Assembly (NCBI GenBank): GCA_039881145.1
Contig: JAYKKI010000008.1
Location: forward strand, 35,069,501 to 35,133,500
DNA: 64,000 bases
Reading direction: 5' to 3'
Origin: Druceiella hillmani
Taxonomy: Eukaryota > Arthropoda > Insecta > Lepidoptera > Hepialidae
The position numbers and the translations under genes are program-made. Positions 1-11,704 of the stretch are shown one piece after another (position 1 is the stretch's first letter; each line of letters opens with the position of its first letter). Below the pieces are notes generated by a model. That model was not told the DNA's origin, did not search any database, and saw nothing but the letters and a program-made list of their open reading frames with translations.

Positions 1-1265
1 ATAAAAATTTAGAAGTAAAAAGCGACAATTCATAAAATTGAGACGTTTAAAAACGTTTTACTATCAAAAAGTTCAATATTTGGCTGTTTCATATTTAACC
101 TTATAAAGTATGAGAAGTTTTGGAATATTATTTCTTAATATTGTCTTTTTTAAATTATAATATAAATGCATTTATTATCAAGGTGAAAACGATTTAAATT
201 TATTTTTTTTAATGATTGTTTTCAATATATGAAAACTAATATTTGATAAGAATTAAAAGTATTCCAAAATTATTTTATGAATCTAAGGAAGCTGTGTGAA
301 GTGATTTTCCTTAAACGGAATAAAAAAAAACACATTAAGCAACGAAGTTCTGACCTCACTATAGCGTTCGTGGCCACCGTAAGGAGACCTTACACGACTC
401 CACTAATCCGGAGAACAATAACAGAATTTCATGATCGTTAAGGAAAATAAATTTTCTTTTTAATGTTTCTTCTTCTGTTTCAGTCTGCAGACTCCACCCT
501 ATGGAGCGAGGAATTTAATAAATTATGATGTTATTTTTTCACACAAGTTTTACATTTAAATATTTATTAGAAAATATATTGCTCTATTTTCATGCATGTT
601 GCCTACAAATTAATCAACTTTGATAGTAAATAAAAACTGGCATGTAATCGACAGGCTGTGACATGGAAATATTCAAAAAAAGTCCGTTAAAAGTCCACAT
701 AGTTTTGGTATTACAGGGTAAGACCCTGTAAAAAGGAAAAAATAGGACAAATGCAAGATACACTTACGTAACTAATGTTCTGTACCATTAGCCTCCGAAT
801 CTAAATATGAATAGGAATGTATTCCCACAATGTACTTAAAAGGAACCCATTTGCCAAGCTTCCCGTCGTCGATTATACCAATGTCGTATCACATCGTATA
901 TGCGCAAACATGCAATGGGAGTATTTCTACTGAGCTAAATTAAAAATTATGAAATACTTAAGAGGAAAAGTTCTTACTTAGATGAGGAGAAATATTTTTT
1001 CGTTGGAAATATTTTTCTCTAAAACTTGTGCTTCGGCAGTTACAAAGGAATAAACAGTTATTTTTTTTATAAAAATTAACAACGCTAACGTTATTCAGTC
1101 ATTTAATAACTTTCGTTCAATCTACACCTCACTTCATCAGAATTTTCTTAGTGATTCTTTTGATGATAAAGAGGATGAAAGCAATTTTTAAGCGTTTTTC
1201 GCGAAAAATACATAATGTATATTTTTGGATTCGTGATCGAGTAGAGCTTTCAATTCACACCCTAT
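1..1265 (+). repeat. Segmental duplication block A, copy 1 (truncated by window edge)
   Basis: This stretch aligns by eye with 16617-18040 and 37187-38553, same orientation. Shared landmarks in order are AAAAGTAAAAAGCGAC, TTATTATCAAGGTGAAAA, ATGAATCTA, GTTCTGACCTCA, TTTCATGATCGTTA, AATTTAATAAATTAT, TGACATGGAAATATTCAAA and GATTCTTTTGATGATAA. Homology to copies 2 and 3 continues upstream of their equivalent start, so copy 1 probably begins left of the window. No transposon termini were seen at the block edges, so a genomic duplication is preferred over a transposon family. Confidence 0.85.
277..528 (+). other. Possible two-exon 48-codon small ORF in block A (weak)
   Basis: An ATG at 277 opens 34 codons that end exactly at a GTAAGG donor-like site (379). 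A 105-base interval with a pyrimidine-rich end (TTCTTCTTCTGTTTCAG) closes at 483. The next 14 codons continue in phase (SADSTLWSEEFNKL) to TGA at 528. In copy 2 the second part stays open (SAESTLGTKEFNKL, then TAA), and copy 3 ends at the same stop. However, copy 2 has a one-base insertion in the first part (stop at 16976), and copy 3 is disrupted there too. Either copy 1 is a remnant of a tiny peptide gene or the arrangement is chance. Confidence 0.12.
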
Positions 1266-1603
1266 AATAAATTTCTATAAAATATTTTCATCGCATGCGC
1301 TGCGAAAACTATTGATGATAGAACAAAACAATGTTCAAGAATATTAAAGAACATATCAATATCTACAAAAAATGCTTAGATAGCATATGTCTATCTATTG
1401 TAATTATGTCACTATAACTACTTTTTAACATTTTAAAAGTTAATAGAAATTCCGACCAAAATCTCACCAAGTTATCCATACCTTTACATTGAGCCTGATA
1501 TAAGTAAATTATTTTTTAAGCAAGAATATTTGAATACCTATAAACTACCATTTAGTTTATTCATATTGGATATTCCATTCAAAAGATATTACGAATTTAA
1601 AAT

Positions 1604-1660
1604 GTCACCGCCGCCGGTATAGCACGGAGCGGTCGGCCCCGGCCTCTCCCGCACTTGCAT
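1604..1660. other. Short GC-rich island
   Basis: About 55 bases dominated by G and C (CCGCCGCCGG, CGGTCGGCCCCGGCC) sit abruptly in AT-rich DNA just upstream of the Helitron helicase relic and have no counterpart in the other duplication copies. No reading frame, tRNA feature or terminal repeat was recognised. It may be a fragment of another inserted element or mark an insertion junction. Confidence 0.5.
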
Positions 1661-1689
1661 ATCTATAAAATAGGTAGTCGTTTGGCTAT

Positions 1690-2531
1690 CTATGGAAACA
1701 TTCAATTTGCGCACAAATATGAGAGCACATTTAAGTAATAATCACGATTGCAATTTTTCACAAAAAATACTTAAACTTGGCGACGGAAAATTACCATCTC
1801 CAATTGCAAATAGCCTCTAAGTATTATTGGATAATGAATTGGCTCAAATTGTACACAGCATAGAAATACTGGTAGAAACAATCTATCCAAATATCAGAAA
1901 GCTTATAGAAAGAAATTTCAATTGACTCTGTTCGAGGGCAATAGTGTCACCGAGAAACGACTCAGTAAATGAAATAAACAAAATGATTATGGAAGAAGTA
2001 CCCGGTGATTTTAAATGTTACAAATCTATTGACACCGTGTGCAACATCAAAGATACAGTGCACTATCCACAAGAATTTTTAAATTCTCTTAATCCTGCCG
2101 GCTTGCCATCCCATGAACTGAAATTAAAAGAAGATACTCCCATTACGCTATTGAGAAATTTAAGTTCTCCCAATGTGTGTAATGGGACAAGACTTTTGAT
2201 AAAGGAATTGCGAGACAATGTGATTGTAACTAATATCATCACCGGCCCCGCGACCGAACAGCTCACTACATTCGCGGATCCCAACGATACCGATGGATTT
2301 GCCTATATCTTTCAAAAGGTTATAGTTTCCTGTAAAGTTATAGTTTGCTCTTACAATAAATAAATCGCAGGGATAAACTTTTTCATTGGTTGGCATCGAC
2401 CTAAGAAAAGAGTGCTTTTCTCATGGCCAATTATATGTTGCACTTTCTCGAGTAGGATCTCCTGAATATCAATATGTTTTATTGCCATCTCCAAATACCA
2501 CTGCTAACATAGTGTCTAGTGAAGCATTAAG
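1690..2531 (+). pseudogene. Helitron RepHel helicase C-terminal relic
   Basis: The frame reads FNLRTNMRAHL, then LKLGDGKLPSP, VETIYPNI, SPRNDSVNEINK, a typical YPQEFLNSLNPAGLPSHELK run and LLRNLSSPNVCNGTRL. After a frameshift near 2265 the adjoining frame gives RIPTIPMDLPISFKRL, FALTINKSQG and HGQLYVALSRVGSPE. This is the standard motif order of the C-terminal third of the PIF1-type superfamily 1 helicase of Helitron rolling-circle transposons. In-frame stops at about 1818, 1922 and several after 2320, plus the frameshift, make it a dead copy. The Rep nuclease, the helicase ATP-binding motifs and both Helitron ends are not visible nearby. The block is absent from duplicate unit 2, so it was inserted in or kept only by unit 1. 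Confidence 0.93.
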
Positions 2532-2802
2532 GTAAAAAATGGAAATTTAAAAATTAAGGAAAACTTATAAAATTAAAAAGCCTTAAAATAAAAAATGTAA
2601 ATAAAGAAATGTAACACAAATAAAAATAAAATACATAAAACAAATCATTCTAAACATCTTTATCAAAAAATATTTAAGTGAAATGTTTTTAAAAATATCC
2701 CATTCATGTCTTGTTCTGTTTCAAAAACCTTCGTCTAGAAGACATTAACGGGTTACTAATTTTATTTTGTTAATAATATTTTTTTAGTACGACTTTATTG
2801 TT
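2532..2802. other. AT-rich spacer, nothing recognised
   Basis: A-rich sequence directly after the helicase relic stop codon, with several AATAAA-like words. No Helitron 3' hairpin or CTRR end was found here and no open frame of note. Confidence 0.6.
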
Positions 2803-2962
2803 AGGGTTCTGTACCTCAAAAGGAAAAACAGAACCATTATAGGATCACTTTGCTGTTCTTCTGTCTGTCTGCCTAGGTAATAAATTTTACTTTTCGTTGA
2901 CCTAGAATCAATTTTTTCAATCATCTAGTCCCGTACACAAATAGAACCAGAGAGACCCTATT
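2803..2962 (+). mobile_element. Lepidopteran-type dispersed repeat (R family), 5' part
   Basis: It starts AGGGTTCTGTACCTCAAAAG, continues with an inverted complement of its start (CAGAACC), ATAGGATCACTTTG, a CTGTCTGTCTGCC tract and GTTGACCTAGAATCA. I recognise this order from a very common non-coding dispersed repeat of Lepidoptera. Related copies here are 15245-15720 (3' part), 18175-18262 (minus, 5' part), 36190-36752 and 58215-58645 (minus). This copy lacks the 3' end. It carries no protein and its transposition class is not shown by the sequence. Confidence 0.7.
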
Positions 2963-4949
2963 ACTGAAAAATGAATGATTATACGAGTATACCTTATTGG
3001 TTTTATCCAATAGGTTGGTAAATAAAAAGTTGCGGATGGAAACTGCTAACCAGTTTTTTCCTGCAAGGAAAATATGAAAGTTGACTTTATTTTTTTATTC
3101 ACACGGATTTAGTATCCACGTATTTATACAATTATTTTAACACGTGGCACTTATGCAAAGATTGCCGACCGATTTATTTAATACTTTTTTTATTTATTTA
3201 ATATTTTTAGATACAATAAAAATATAGCTTATCAATTCATACATAAAAGTCTTTGTCTTTATGTCTAAGTATATTACGTTCCGTTGTCGTAATTGAAATT
3301 GAAATAATTTTAGTCGCATAAATATACAATGGGTCTTTCTACTGGATATTATGCCAGGAAAGTAAGAAAAAAGAAAATTGTTTATTCGATTGTAAGAGTG
3401 TACGTATCGTCTATAGGATTCTGCACGCTAAAACATTAAAGATATTTTAATAAACCAAAACCTGTAAATTCATATCAACTTCATCACGTGAGACATTTAC
3501 TAACATAAGCTTTAGTCAACAGGCGTACAGAAGTTAATTGCGACAAGTACTCGCACTTTTCTGCAAATACTGAATATAATTTGCTATCTATAAAATGAAA
3601 GGACGAACTTACAAAAGAACTTAACAAAAGCCATTGAGTAATCACTTAAACTTTGCATTTTCAGTCATCTTTCCTTGGTTCTTAATGTTTTTTAATAAAT
3701 CTTGTTTTCTTTATTACAGCCAATGTATTGACGTTTTTATTTTTAAGTTGAATATCCTGTTTACTTGTACACTATTAATATAACTGACCGACGCTCTTCA
3801 AAATTTCTATTAAACACAAAATCTATACATGTTCACCCCCCCCCCATTCAGTTTCCGTGATTTTTATTGGAACAATAATATAATTTGCGCTAAGAATAGT
3901 AAAAGTTCAGATGTCTCCTTCGATACCGTTAGTTCTTGTAAACAATCTCTAGTCTAAGTCACGCAGCACACACAATGTGTTAATTGACATGAATAATTGT
4001 AGGTGTGAAGACAAATAAAGAACTAATCTCGGCAGTTACTCGATGACTATTAATTATTAATTTAGTACAATTACATAAATTGACAGAATAATATAGTACT
4101 ACGTTTGTAGCCTTTATATTATGTATAGACATTTGCTATTGATACTTTAAAGAAAATTATTTACATAAAATTATACGGGACGAAAAGTATTTGGAGAATT
4201 TGGCGCATTCTTTGTATGTTTCATACTTAACAATAGTTGTTAATTATAAGATAACAGAGAAGACTTGTTATAAATTATCAAATTTTTTTTCATGAATAAT
4301 AGCAAAGTGGATTTAAACTTTTTCTTAACAAAATGTTTCATATCATTAACAATTGGTTTTAACGACATTTAGCGAAGTTGATTCTGGTGTTACAATATGA
4401 GCGCCATAGTGCAAGTTTAAGTGAGGAACCCAGATTATTATAATATAACGTTGAGAAAATCGAAGGTCATGTTATATAAACTAAACCCTAATTTAATGTT
4501 ATATACTACATAAATTTATATTCAAAATAAGACTTAAAAAAAAATTCACGTGTTAGACATTAAAGGAATTTTCTTAATAAGTAATTTTACTTGCCTCGAC
4601 CAGATAAAAAATTGTAATTACTTGAAGATTTTTGATGGTTCCTTGAAGTTGTAAATAGTTTTATCAGAACTCTTTTTAGGAATATTTATATTTTATATGA
4701 TACCTTGCTTTTATTTTAGTTGACTAAATGCATAACGCTTTTGCAAAAAAAAATATTCCCTGATTTAAACCAATGGCTTAGTGAATTCAGTAAATTTTCA
4801 TTACTTAAATTCTAAACGAACGTTGGCCGCTTTATCAAGTGAAACCACCAAGCGTTCCCGTAGGCAAAGTGCCTAAAGAAATTTATTTGATAGCAACATT
4901 ATGATGACACCTTGGCACTGGATGGATGACCCTCAAAATATGTCAAAAT

Positions 4950-5117
4950 GTAAGAAAGCCATTAGAGAAAGCGGCTTGAACGCAATCCCCCACAGGGCGC
5001 ATACTAATCTTAAAAGTGATTTGCATAGATTAGGCATCTCACCATAACTCTCTAAGTATATTAATGAATACACAATTAAATGAGGAAATGATAAATATAA
5101 ATAACTTATTCACATTT
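4950..5117. promoter_or_regulatory. Candidate conserved non-coding element, copy 1
   Basis: This stretch matches 23661-23828 without gaps at 166 of 168 positions, the first 100 being identical, while the sequences on both sides differ at roughly one base in seven. It contains CTAATCT (5004-5010), the octamer ATTTGCAT (5019-5026) and AGATTAG (5027-5033). The outer two form a 7-bp inverted pair around the octamer. TAATCT/C is the class of site bound by K50 homeodomains (Bicoid/Otx) and ATGCAAAT by POU proteins; use as an enhancer is inference. A 48-codon frame (4901-5047) covers it, but copy 2 has a 2-base deletion at 4940s-equivalent and conservation continues past the stop, so coding is unlikely. 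Confidence 0.55.
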
Positions 5118-5862
5118 AAAATAACGCGACAATATAATAAATTGAATTATTAAGACAATAATAATGTCCATATCTGACTGATTTGAAGGGAAACGAGTTA
5201 TTGAGAGTTCATTATATAAAGTAAATGATCAATAATGGTTCGCTTTTGCGTAAAATTTCCGTGGTTTAAGGCGATATCTAAGAACATTTCTTCGACACAA
5301 CACTACATATACATTTACAATTCTACTTCATGTTTTTATTTAGTATTTTTTGGCATATGTCAAATGATCCGAAAAGCTGTGTAGCTTTACCATAAATTAT
5401 TATTTTCAGTATTTTCTCTGCTACATCTCTGAAAATGGAAAGGAAGTTATGGGAAGGAAATTAGCAGAATGAACGTTTTTGGATGTTCCGGGTATCCGGA
5501 AATGTGAATGTTTTTGGAAGAAAATTATCCACACGGTCCTATTTGGCTTCACTATATTTATATTGCTAATAAGGTCATAAAGTTTGTGACATTTTTTAAT
5601 GCAGTTACATATAAAATACCTCAGTGATGAATACGTAAATAGCTTAGGTTTATATCGAAAAGGGCTTATTTTTTAAAAAAATTATATTTTTGGAACTAAC
5701 AGTTTTATATATTTTGACTTTTATATTTGTACAAACATAATATAATAAATGAAATTAAAATCATTATTATCAGTGAAATATAAATTTTGATAATGCCTTT
5801 AAATGATTTTTTAAAATTAAAATATTTATGGAAATGCATGTATATATAAAAATGTACGCACA

Positions 5863-5863
<1 letters not shown>

Positions 5864-5899
<36 letters not shown>

Positions 5900-5944
5900 A
5901 TGTATATATGTACATATATATATATATATATATATATGTGTATA

Positions 5945-6010
<66 letters not shown>
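5864..6010. repeat. (TA)n microsatellite
   Basis: About 145 bases of TA dinucleotides with scattered TG/CA interruptions (TATATGTGTGTATG). All reading frames here are artefacts of the repeat. It lies in a segment missing from block B copy 2. Confidence 0.95.
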
Positions 6011-6013
<3 letters not shown>

Positions 6014-9000
6014 CGCACCTAGTTTGGGAGTTGTGAAATAATGAATTACAATATTTACATGTGAGCATTAACATATTTTTTTTCCAAAATAAAAAAAAAT
6101 TCCTATTGAATTTAATGATTTAAAACTATTTCGGGAAAAAACTTTAATATATTTTACTTTTCAAAAGACGACCATCTAATTGTTCTTCGTCAGTATAAAT
6201 TCAAATGAAAGCTAGTACAGTGTAGAATTCTTTTGTAGTTAAAAAAAATAAAAAAGGACATTTTTTTATTAGAAACTTTAAAAAGAACTACAACATTTCT
6301 TGTCCCCTAACTTTATCTCCAGAAGTAATAAAAAACCAATGTCAAAATATTGCGGCAAACTTATAATGAAGTCAATGTTGGTAGAAAAATTTATGGCACC
6401 TTTATAAAATTCACAATATATGTATTACTAAACACTTAATTATTAGTAATGACAGTGAAAAAATAATGATGAATTTTAATTTAATTACTTGTATAAAAAT
6501 ACACAAAAAGTATTTCAATTATCGTACTAATTTTTGTGTCTTAATTATTTATCGAGTTATTATAACATTCCATAATTTAATCTATTGTTGTAAACTTGAA
6601 AAGTGACCTTAAAAATGACTAGTTTAGGGGTCCGGAAATATTTAATCTGATTATGGTATAATTAATAATAAATGACAAGATATTAATCACAAAAAATTTA
6701 AGATCTCTTTAGGTAATCATGCATTGCAACTTGATAATATTATTAAAACTTTCTATATAAACGTTTCGGATAATTTTAATTCTCATTTTTTATGATTTTG
6801 TAATTCGACTCCTAACAACAATTAATATACATTTAATCGATCCCTAACAAATATTGATGTACATTGAATTTTAGCATTGGTTTGTGATTGTATTTTTGTA
6901 CAACAATACCGTAGAAAAATATAAAAAGTGATTACGTACCATTGCCATACATAACAATAATTATAATAATAGCAATAAAAATGTTGGCTGCTCTATTAAA
7001 TGCATCAAATTAAGTTGAATAATTTAGTGAGAATTAAAATGGTTAACTAACTTTGCGATGAATGTTTCCATTTTTATATTTCCTTATACCTACAATATAA
7101 TTTCTTTGTGATTAATGTATCGTCATAAAGCATCATTTAAATAACAATTAAATTTGAAATATATAGTCGTCCCCAAGTGCAAAAATTACCATTTCACTCT
7201 TCACTCACGCATTACCTATATAACTTTAATTTTAGTGCGCCGTGCTGTAGTGCTTTATGCTGACTAATATGAATGTAAGCAAGACAATATTTTGTACGCC
7301 AAACAATAAAATAGCGAAACAAATTTGTATAACCGTTAATGAAAATGATATTTTTACGGTTGGATTTTGCTAAATCCTATCTACTCGTATATAGTGGCCG
7401 TAGCGTTCTACAAATTTTATATTTTAATTATTCGCAAATAAAGAAAATAATTTTACACATGCATTTAAAATTATAGTCCCATTTGTGGTTATATTAGAAT
7501 TATATTGAGGATAGATAATTTAAAAAGCGATAATTAAACTTTGCCTTTTTCACTGAATTTTACACCATTATTTTTTTGTGTTGTTTCCAATTATAAAAAT
7601 TATCACTTAGTTTTCAGATTGTGTTAAGATAAATACGAAAACCTCATTCGGCACTTCATACTCGTCTTGTTGACTGATTTCTATCACAGATACAAATTGC
7701 CACTGTCTATTAAAACAATATAACTAAGGAATTAAGTCGTAAATTTTACGAAGAATTATGTTTTTAATACACCCGAAATAGCTTTCGCAGTGCTCGTTTG
7801 CAACATGTAGGCTGGACTTGTTGTAGACATTGTTAATTAGTAAAACTAAATCGATAAAAATTGAAGAGGTTTCGATGTGATGATATATTGCTCCTTGAAA
7901 TTTTCTGACCGGGTCCTTCATCTATTAGTCATTTCAGACGCTGGTCTCAATGTTAGAAAATGTTTATTTGTTTTAGTTTATTTATTTCTCATTTGTGTTT
8001 CCGAGTGACTTTATTTTAGTCATTTTTAAATTAAAATGCATAAAGTACAAAAAATATATAATAATATGCTATATATTCCAGAAAATGAGCCAATTGTTAT
8101 AATGAAAGCTCTTATATGTTGTATCGTGATCGTTCTTAATTAACATTTATTAGTTTCAATATATTCTACATATCTTTATGTAATATTTAATACGTAGTGC
8201 TATAAATTATTTAGTGTTGTTAAATTAGTGCTGAAATTAATATAGATATATAAGTATGAGACTTAGGTATCATATTGACGTAATTAATTTTCTTTGTTTA
8301 CATATTTTAATCGATAGGAATAATATTTTCCTTTATATTACGATATACGTTATATTTCTTAATATAAAAATTTGCTAATGGAAACTTGTAAAGTATATTA
8401 AATGAGAAAAAAATTGTCGTTTAATTTTAATGTAATTTAAAATCGCTCTCTCCGAATTGTGGCACGCTTATATTTCCATCACTCTGCTGTGATATCAATC
8501 GAAATAAGTAAGAAGTTTTAAATTATGCAACAACAATCTATTTAACTATTATCTATTTATATATTTTGTGTGATTGTAGATTTATTTGTTCATTCATTTA
8601 AATCGAAAATTCTAATGTAAACTTAAGAAATTATATTTTATTAAATTTTAATACATTACTGAGTAAGTCTTGGTCTTCATATTTGATAATTTTCTATTTT
8701 TAATCAACCATATTTGAAATATCACCATATTAACCAAATTATAGCAAAATTTTATTAATTTTTGATATGCGTACTTGCTAATTTTAATAAACCTAATATG
8801 TCTTTCTCCATTTCTAATTAAGGTTTTACTGTGAAACTATTACAGGAGAACGTTTAGAAATAAACGAAATAAAAAAAAACAGTTAAATTAATTAATTAAT
8901 TTTACTTTCAGAGATAGCACTGGAAACCTATAATTAAAATTAAAATATCTAATAAACAGGATTTGGTGGCACCAATTTATTTATTGTGTACACCTATATG

Positions 9001-9595
9001 AATAGAAAAACCTGTGGCTATATTTTCGGGTTATTTTTTATTTTACATCACAAAAAATGATATTGACTTTTTGATTTTTTTCCTCTTGTATAGAATACCT
9101 AAATTATTATATTGCCTACCTTTTAGCGATTGTATCTTGATTAGTACTGTGAAGGATTCGTGATAGAATATTTAATGCTAGGTGAAAATTTATTTACACA
9201 AAAAATAAATGAGTGAAAATGTCTTTTTTATGAACATTTTATCACAAAAAACCATAAATAAAAATAAAAGCAGAACGAATAAATTTAACATTAAATATTT
9301 TCTGGACCAATCAAGAATGTCATATCAAAATTACCATTCCTTTAACCTTAGGATTTCAGATTTTATATATCATAATATATTTCTGCTTTCTAGTAAATAA
9401 ATTCTGTATGTAATTTGAGATGAATATCTTATTACTCGTTGAATATAAACGATGGAGAGAAGTTTTACGTTTAGGTAACAACCGCAGTTATTTTTTAAAT
9501 TTATTCTCAATGCCGTATATATGCATTTGAGCTTAGACGCCATCGGCTAGCAGACAGCTCATTTATGTATGGGTATACTTATGCATGCACAAATC

Positions 9596-9640
9596 TGTGT
9601 ATATAAAACCAACGTTGCACGAACAACAAATCGTTCAAAA
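9596..9640 (+). promoter_or_regulatory. Possible core promoter (TATA box)
   Basis: TATATAAAACC at 9600 is followed at about 30 bases by CACGAACAACAAATCGTTC, a plausible start region, in a locally GC-richer patch. No clear gene follows; only the 70-codon frame at 9757-9969 lies downstream. In DNA this AT-rich, TATA words are frequent by chance, so this is weak. Confidence 0.2.
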
Positions 9641-9756
9641 GTATACCCTGATTTAAATATAAAGTGTTCAATTTGCCGCCGGCTGTTTTGATATCATTAT
9701 TGTATCGCTTAGAAATTTATACCGACAGTAGGGGTGGTAGATTTTGTTAAAAATAC

Positions 9757-9969
9757 TTGCCAACTGACAGGATCAGACATTTAATATTGCACGAAATACA
9801 GTTAGTATCTACGGCGTGGGAGAAGTTATTTTTAATCTTGATCCGGGTATTGTATGCCCCCATCCTTATTATACTCAAACTGAATGCTGGTGGTGTTTTT
9901 ATTGGAAAAACCCCTAGCAAACCTGAGATGTTAGAACAGGATACGTTAATTCACTTTCTGAGGTATTAA
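9757..9969 (+). other. Unidentified 70-codon frame
   Basis: A frame beginning MPTDRIRHLI and ending DTLIHFLRY, GC-richer than its surroundings and located 120 bases downstream of a TATA-like site. No family was recognised and there is no second copy in the window. The reverse strand over the same bases is broken by stops. It could be a decayed exon or a chance frame. Confidence 0.2.
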
Positions 9970-10855
9970 CTTTTAAACGGATATTATAGTTAGATTTGAA
10001 ATTATATAGCTATGATACAGATATAAAAGTTTCCGAAAGTGCTAAACAGATAAAGCAAATAAAAATTATAAGAAATATATAGGGATGTAAATTGTACAGG
10101 GATGTGTTTATGAGATTTATCACACACAAGCATTATCACACACATGTTTTTTGATAGCTTTTCGTTATAAAAATTTCATGTGATTATGCTATATTTTCTA
10201 TATGCGTTTCACCAATTTCCCATTTTTTTATCTGTTTAATATGTTTGTACACCCGATATTCAATTCATCATTGTCGTTTGTGTGAGAAAATGTGTGTACT
10301 AACATTATTGACAAAAAGAATTATTATTATATTAAAATAAGATAATTTTGTTATTCAGTAAAAAAAATTGTGGTAAAGCATTTCAAGTAGATAAATTACC
10401 AATTATTCGTTAATTTAATAAAATATCGTAATATTTTTGTCCATTTTTGACTTAGCAGTACAAAGCAAAAAAATGATATTGCATAAAGTATTAGTTTCAT
10501 TAATTATAAGTAAGTTGAAATGAACTCTTAAGTACGAGTATATGCATTACAAAGATTCCCTTAACACTTAGTAAATTTGAAATGGTAAACATTTAACGTT
10601 GCTAAGTTTTTCCATTATTCTCTTCTAAATATTAATCTAGTTTTGCATTACTAACTTATTAGTCATTTAGACCCAATAATATAAACATTAATATTACAAA
10701 TTTATTCTTTTCAATAACAATTATAAACATTTAATAAATTGCAAAACGCTCCTTTATTAAACCACAAAGTATTTTTAAAAAAATATTGGCCTTCACGAAT
10801 AAATCACACTATTGTGTAACGGTGTATAAATCAGATGTGCTTAAGTGGAGCAATT

Positions 10856-11690
10856 TTATATCGCGGTAAAGTGGGGAACTCCGATGTAATTCGGTTTAAA
10901 TTTTTTCTGTTTAACAACTTTAAAATAAATAATGGAATTTATCTTTTGAGCTTCAAAGTGTGGTATCCAATTTACGTAGCACTTATTGTTAGACAGTAGG
11001 GAATAAAAATTAAAAGCAACTCTACCCTCGTATTTACAGATGTCAAACAAATGTTTTTCGACACTATTAAAAATTAGACTCTTCCTAATTTCATAGGATT
11101 TCCAAATACTTTGGCTGGCTTTCTACTTTAAGCAAACTCTCATATAGTAAATAAATAGGTGAAATATTACGGACATCGTTTGCATTACAAAATACAGCTT
11201 TTTGGATGACTTTTTGCCACTTTGGTCAAATGACTACAAAAAATCAGACGCGATCTTATGGAGATATTTGGTTTATGAGTTATATCAAGTATATCAACTA
11301 TATCCCAGCTCGATTCTCTCGATAAATAAGTGTGGTGGGTTTTGCTAATGATATATCCACTATTGAAAGGAATATATGTTTTACTATTTGCTTGATTGCG
11401 TCGCAAAACCGTTCGTAAATTTATATTCCACAACGAAATATGTATTACTTTTTACCAACTTATGATCTGTTAAACGTAATATCTGAGGAAAGACAGTACA
11501 CAGTTTTCAACTGATTACTAATATTATTTATCAGGATATTGAATAATAAATACCCGAGTGTCGAACCCAATCTCACCCCTGACGGCCTGAAAAAAGACAC
11601 AGATATGATAATACATATTAATGTATACTGCTTTCTTTTCGCAGGGTATAAAGAGTAGAAATTTGAAACAAAGAAATCCCTATTCACCTG
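10856..11690 (-). pseudogene. LINE reverse transcriptase relic (Jockey-like), copy 1
   Basis: Reading the minus strand, 11687-11460 gives SGVRLGSTLGYLLFNILINN followed by a degraded YCLSSDITF, matching RT motifs SGVPQGS.LGPLLF..FINDI and YADD of Jockey/CR1-type LINEs. Then 11433-11185 gives a shifted HKPNISIRSRLIFCSHLTKV, resembling the D.KL.F..HI..V region. Next, 11050-10856 gives CYVNWIPHFEAQKI, resembling the VWNPH...I.KI.KKF region. The catalytic YADD is lost and the frames are broken, so it is inactive. The same relic exists in block C copy 2, so insertion predates the duplication. Confidence 0.72.
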
Positions 11691-11704
11691 GGTAGTTTAA
11701 TAGA

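Larger units (their letters stand above)
2968..7065 (+). repeat. Segmental duplication block B, copy 1
   Basis: Aligns in the same orientation with 21622-24944. It begins at the shared GATTATACGAGTATACC and ends at CTTTGCGATGAAT. Most of it looks about 85% identical, with small indels. Three much longer identical runs stand out: 3123-3181 (59 bases), 4211-4264 (54 bases, containing the perfect hairpin TTAACAA-TAG-TTGTTAA) and 4950-5049 (100 bases). Copy 1 has an extra 0.8 kb around 5665-6500, containing a (TA)n array, and a ten-base poly(C) near 3836 that copy 2 lacks. No convincing coding sequence. Confidence 0.85.
7066..10780. other. 3.7-kb segment present only in duplication unit 1
   Basis: Block B ends at about 7065 and block C begins at about 10790, whereas in unit 2 the two blocks meet directly at about 24945 within an A-rich stretch. 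The segment is therefore either an insertion in unit 1 or a loss in unit 2. I found no terminal repeats, target duplication or transposon protein. It holds AT-rich sequence, a TATA-like site near 9599 and a 70-codon frame at 9757-9969. Confidence 0.7.

Noticed and set aside
2063..2396. Minus frames over the Helitron relic
   Set aside because: They are antisense shadows of the helicase sequence.
4901..5047. A 48-codon plus-strand frame (MMTPWHWMDD start) across the conserved element
   Set aside because: A 2-base deletion in copy 2 breaks it and conservation extends about 70 bases past its stop.
5705..6074. Several 60-90-codon frames in both strands rich in Ile and Tyr
   Set aside because: They are translations of a (TA)n array; the same holds at 15108-15302, 27909-28194, 29767-30039, 32002-32273 and 55347-55535.
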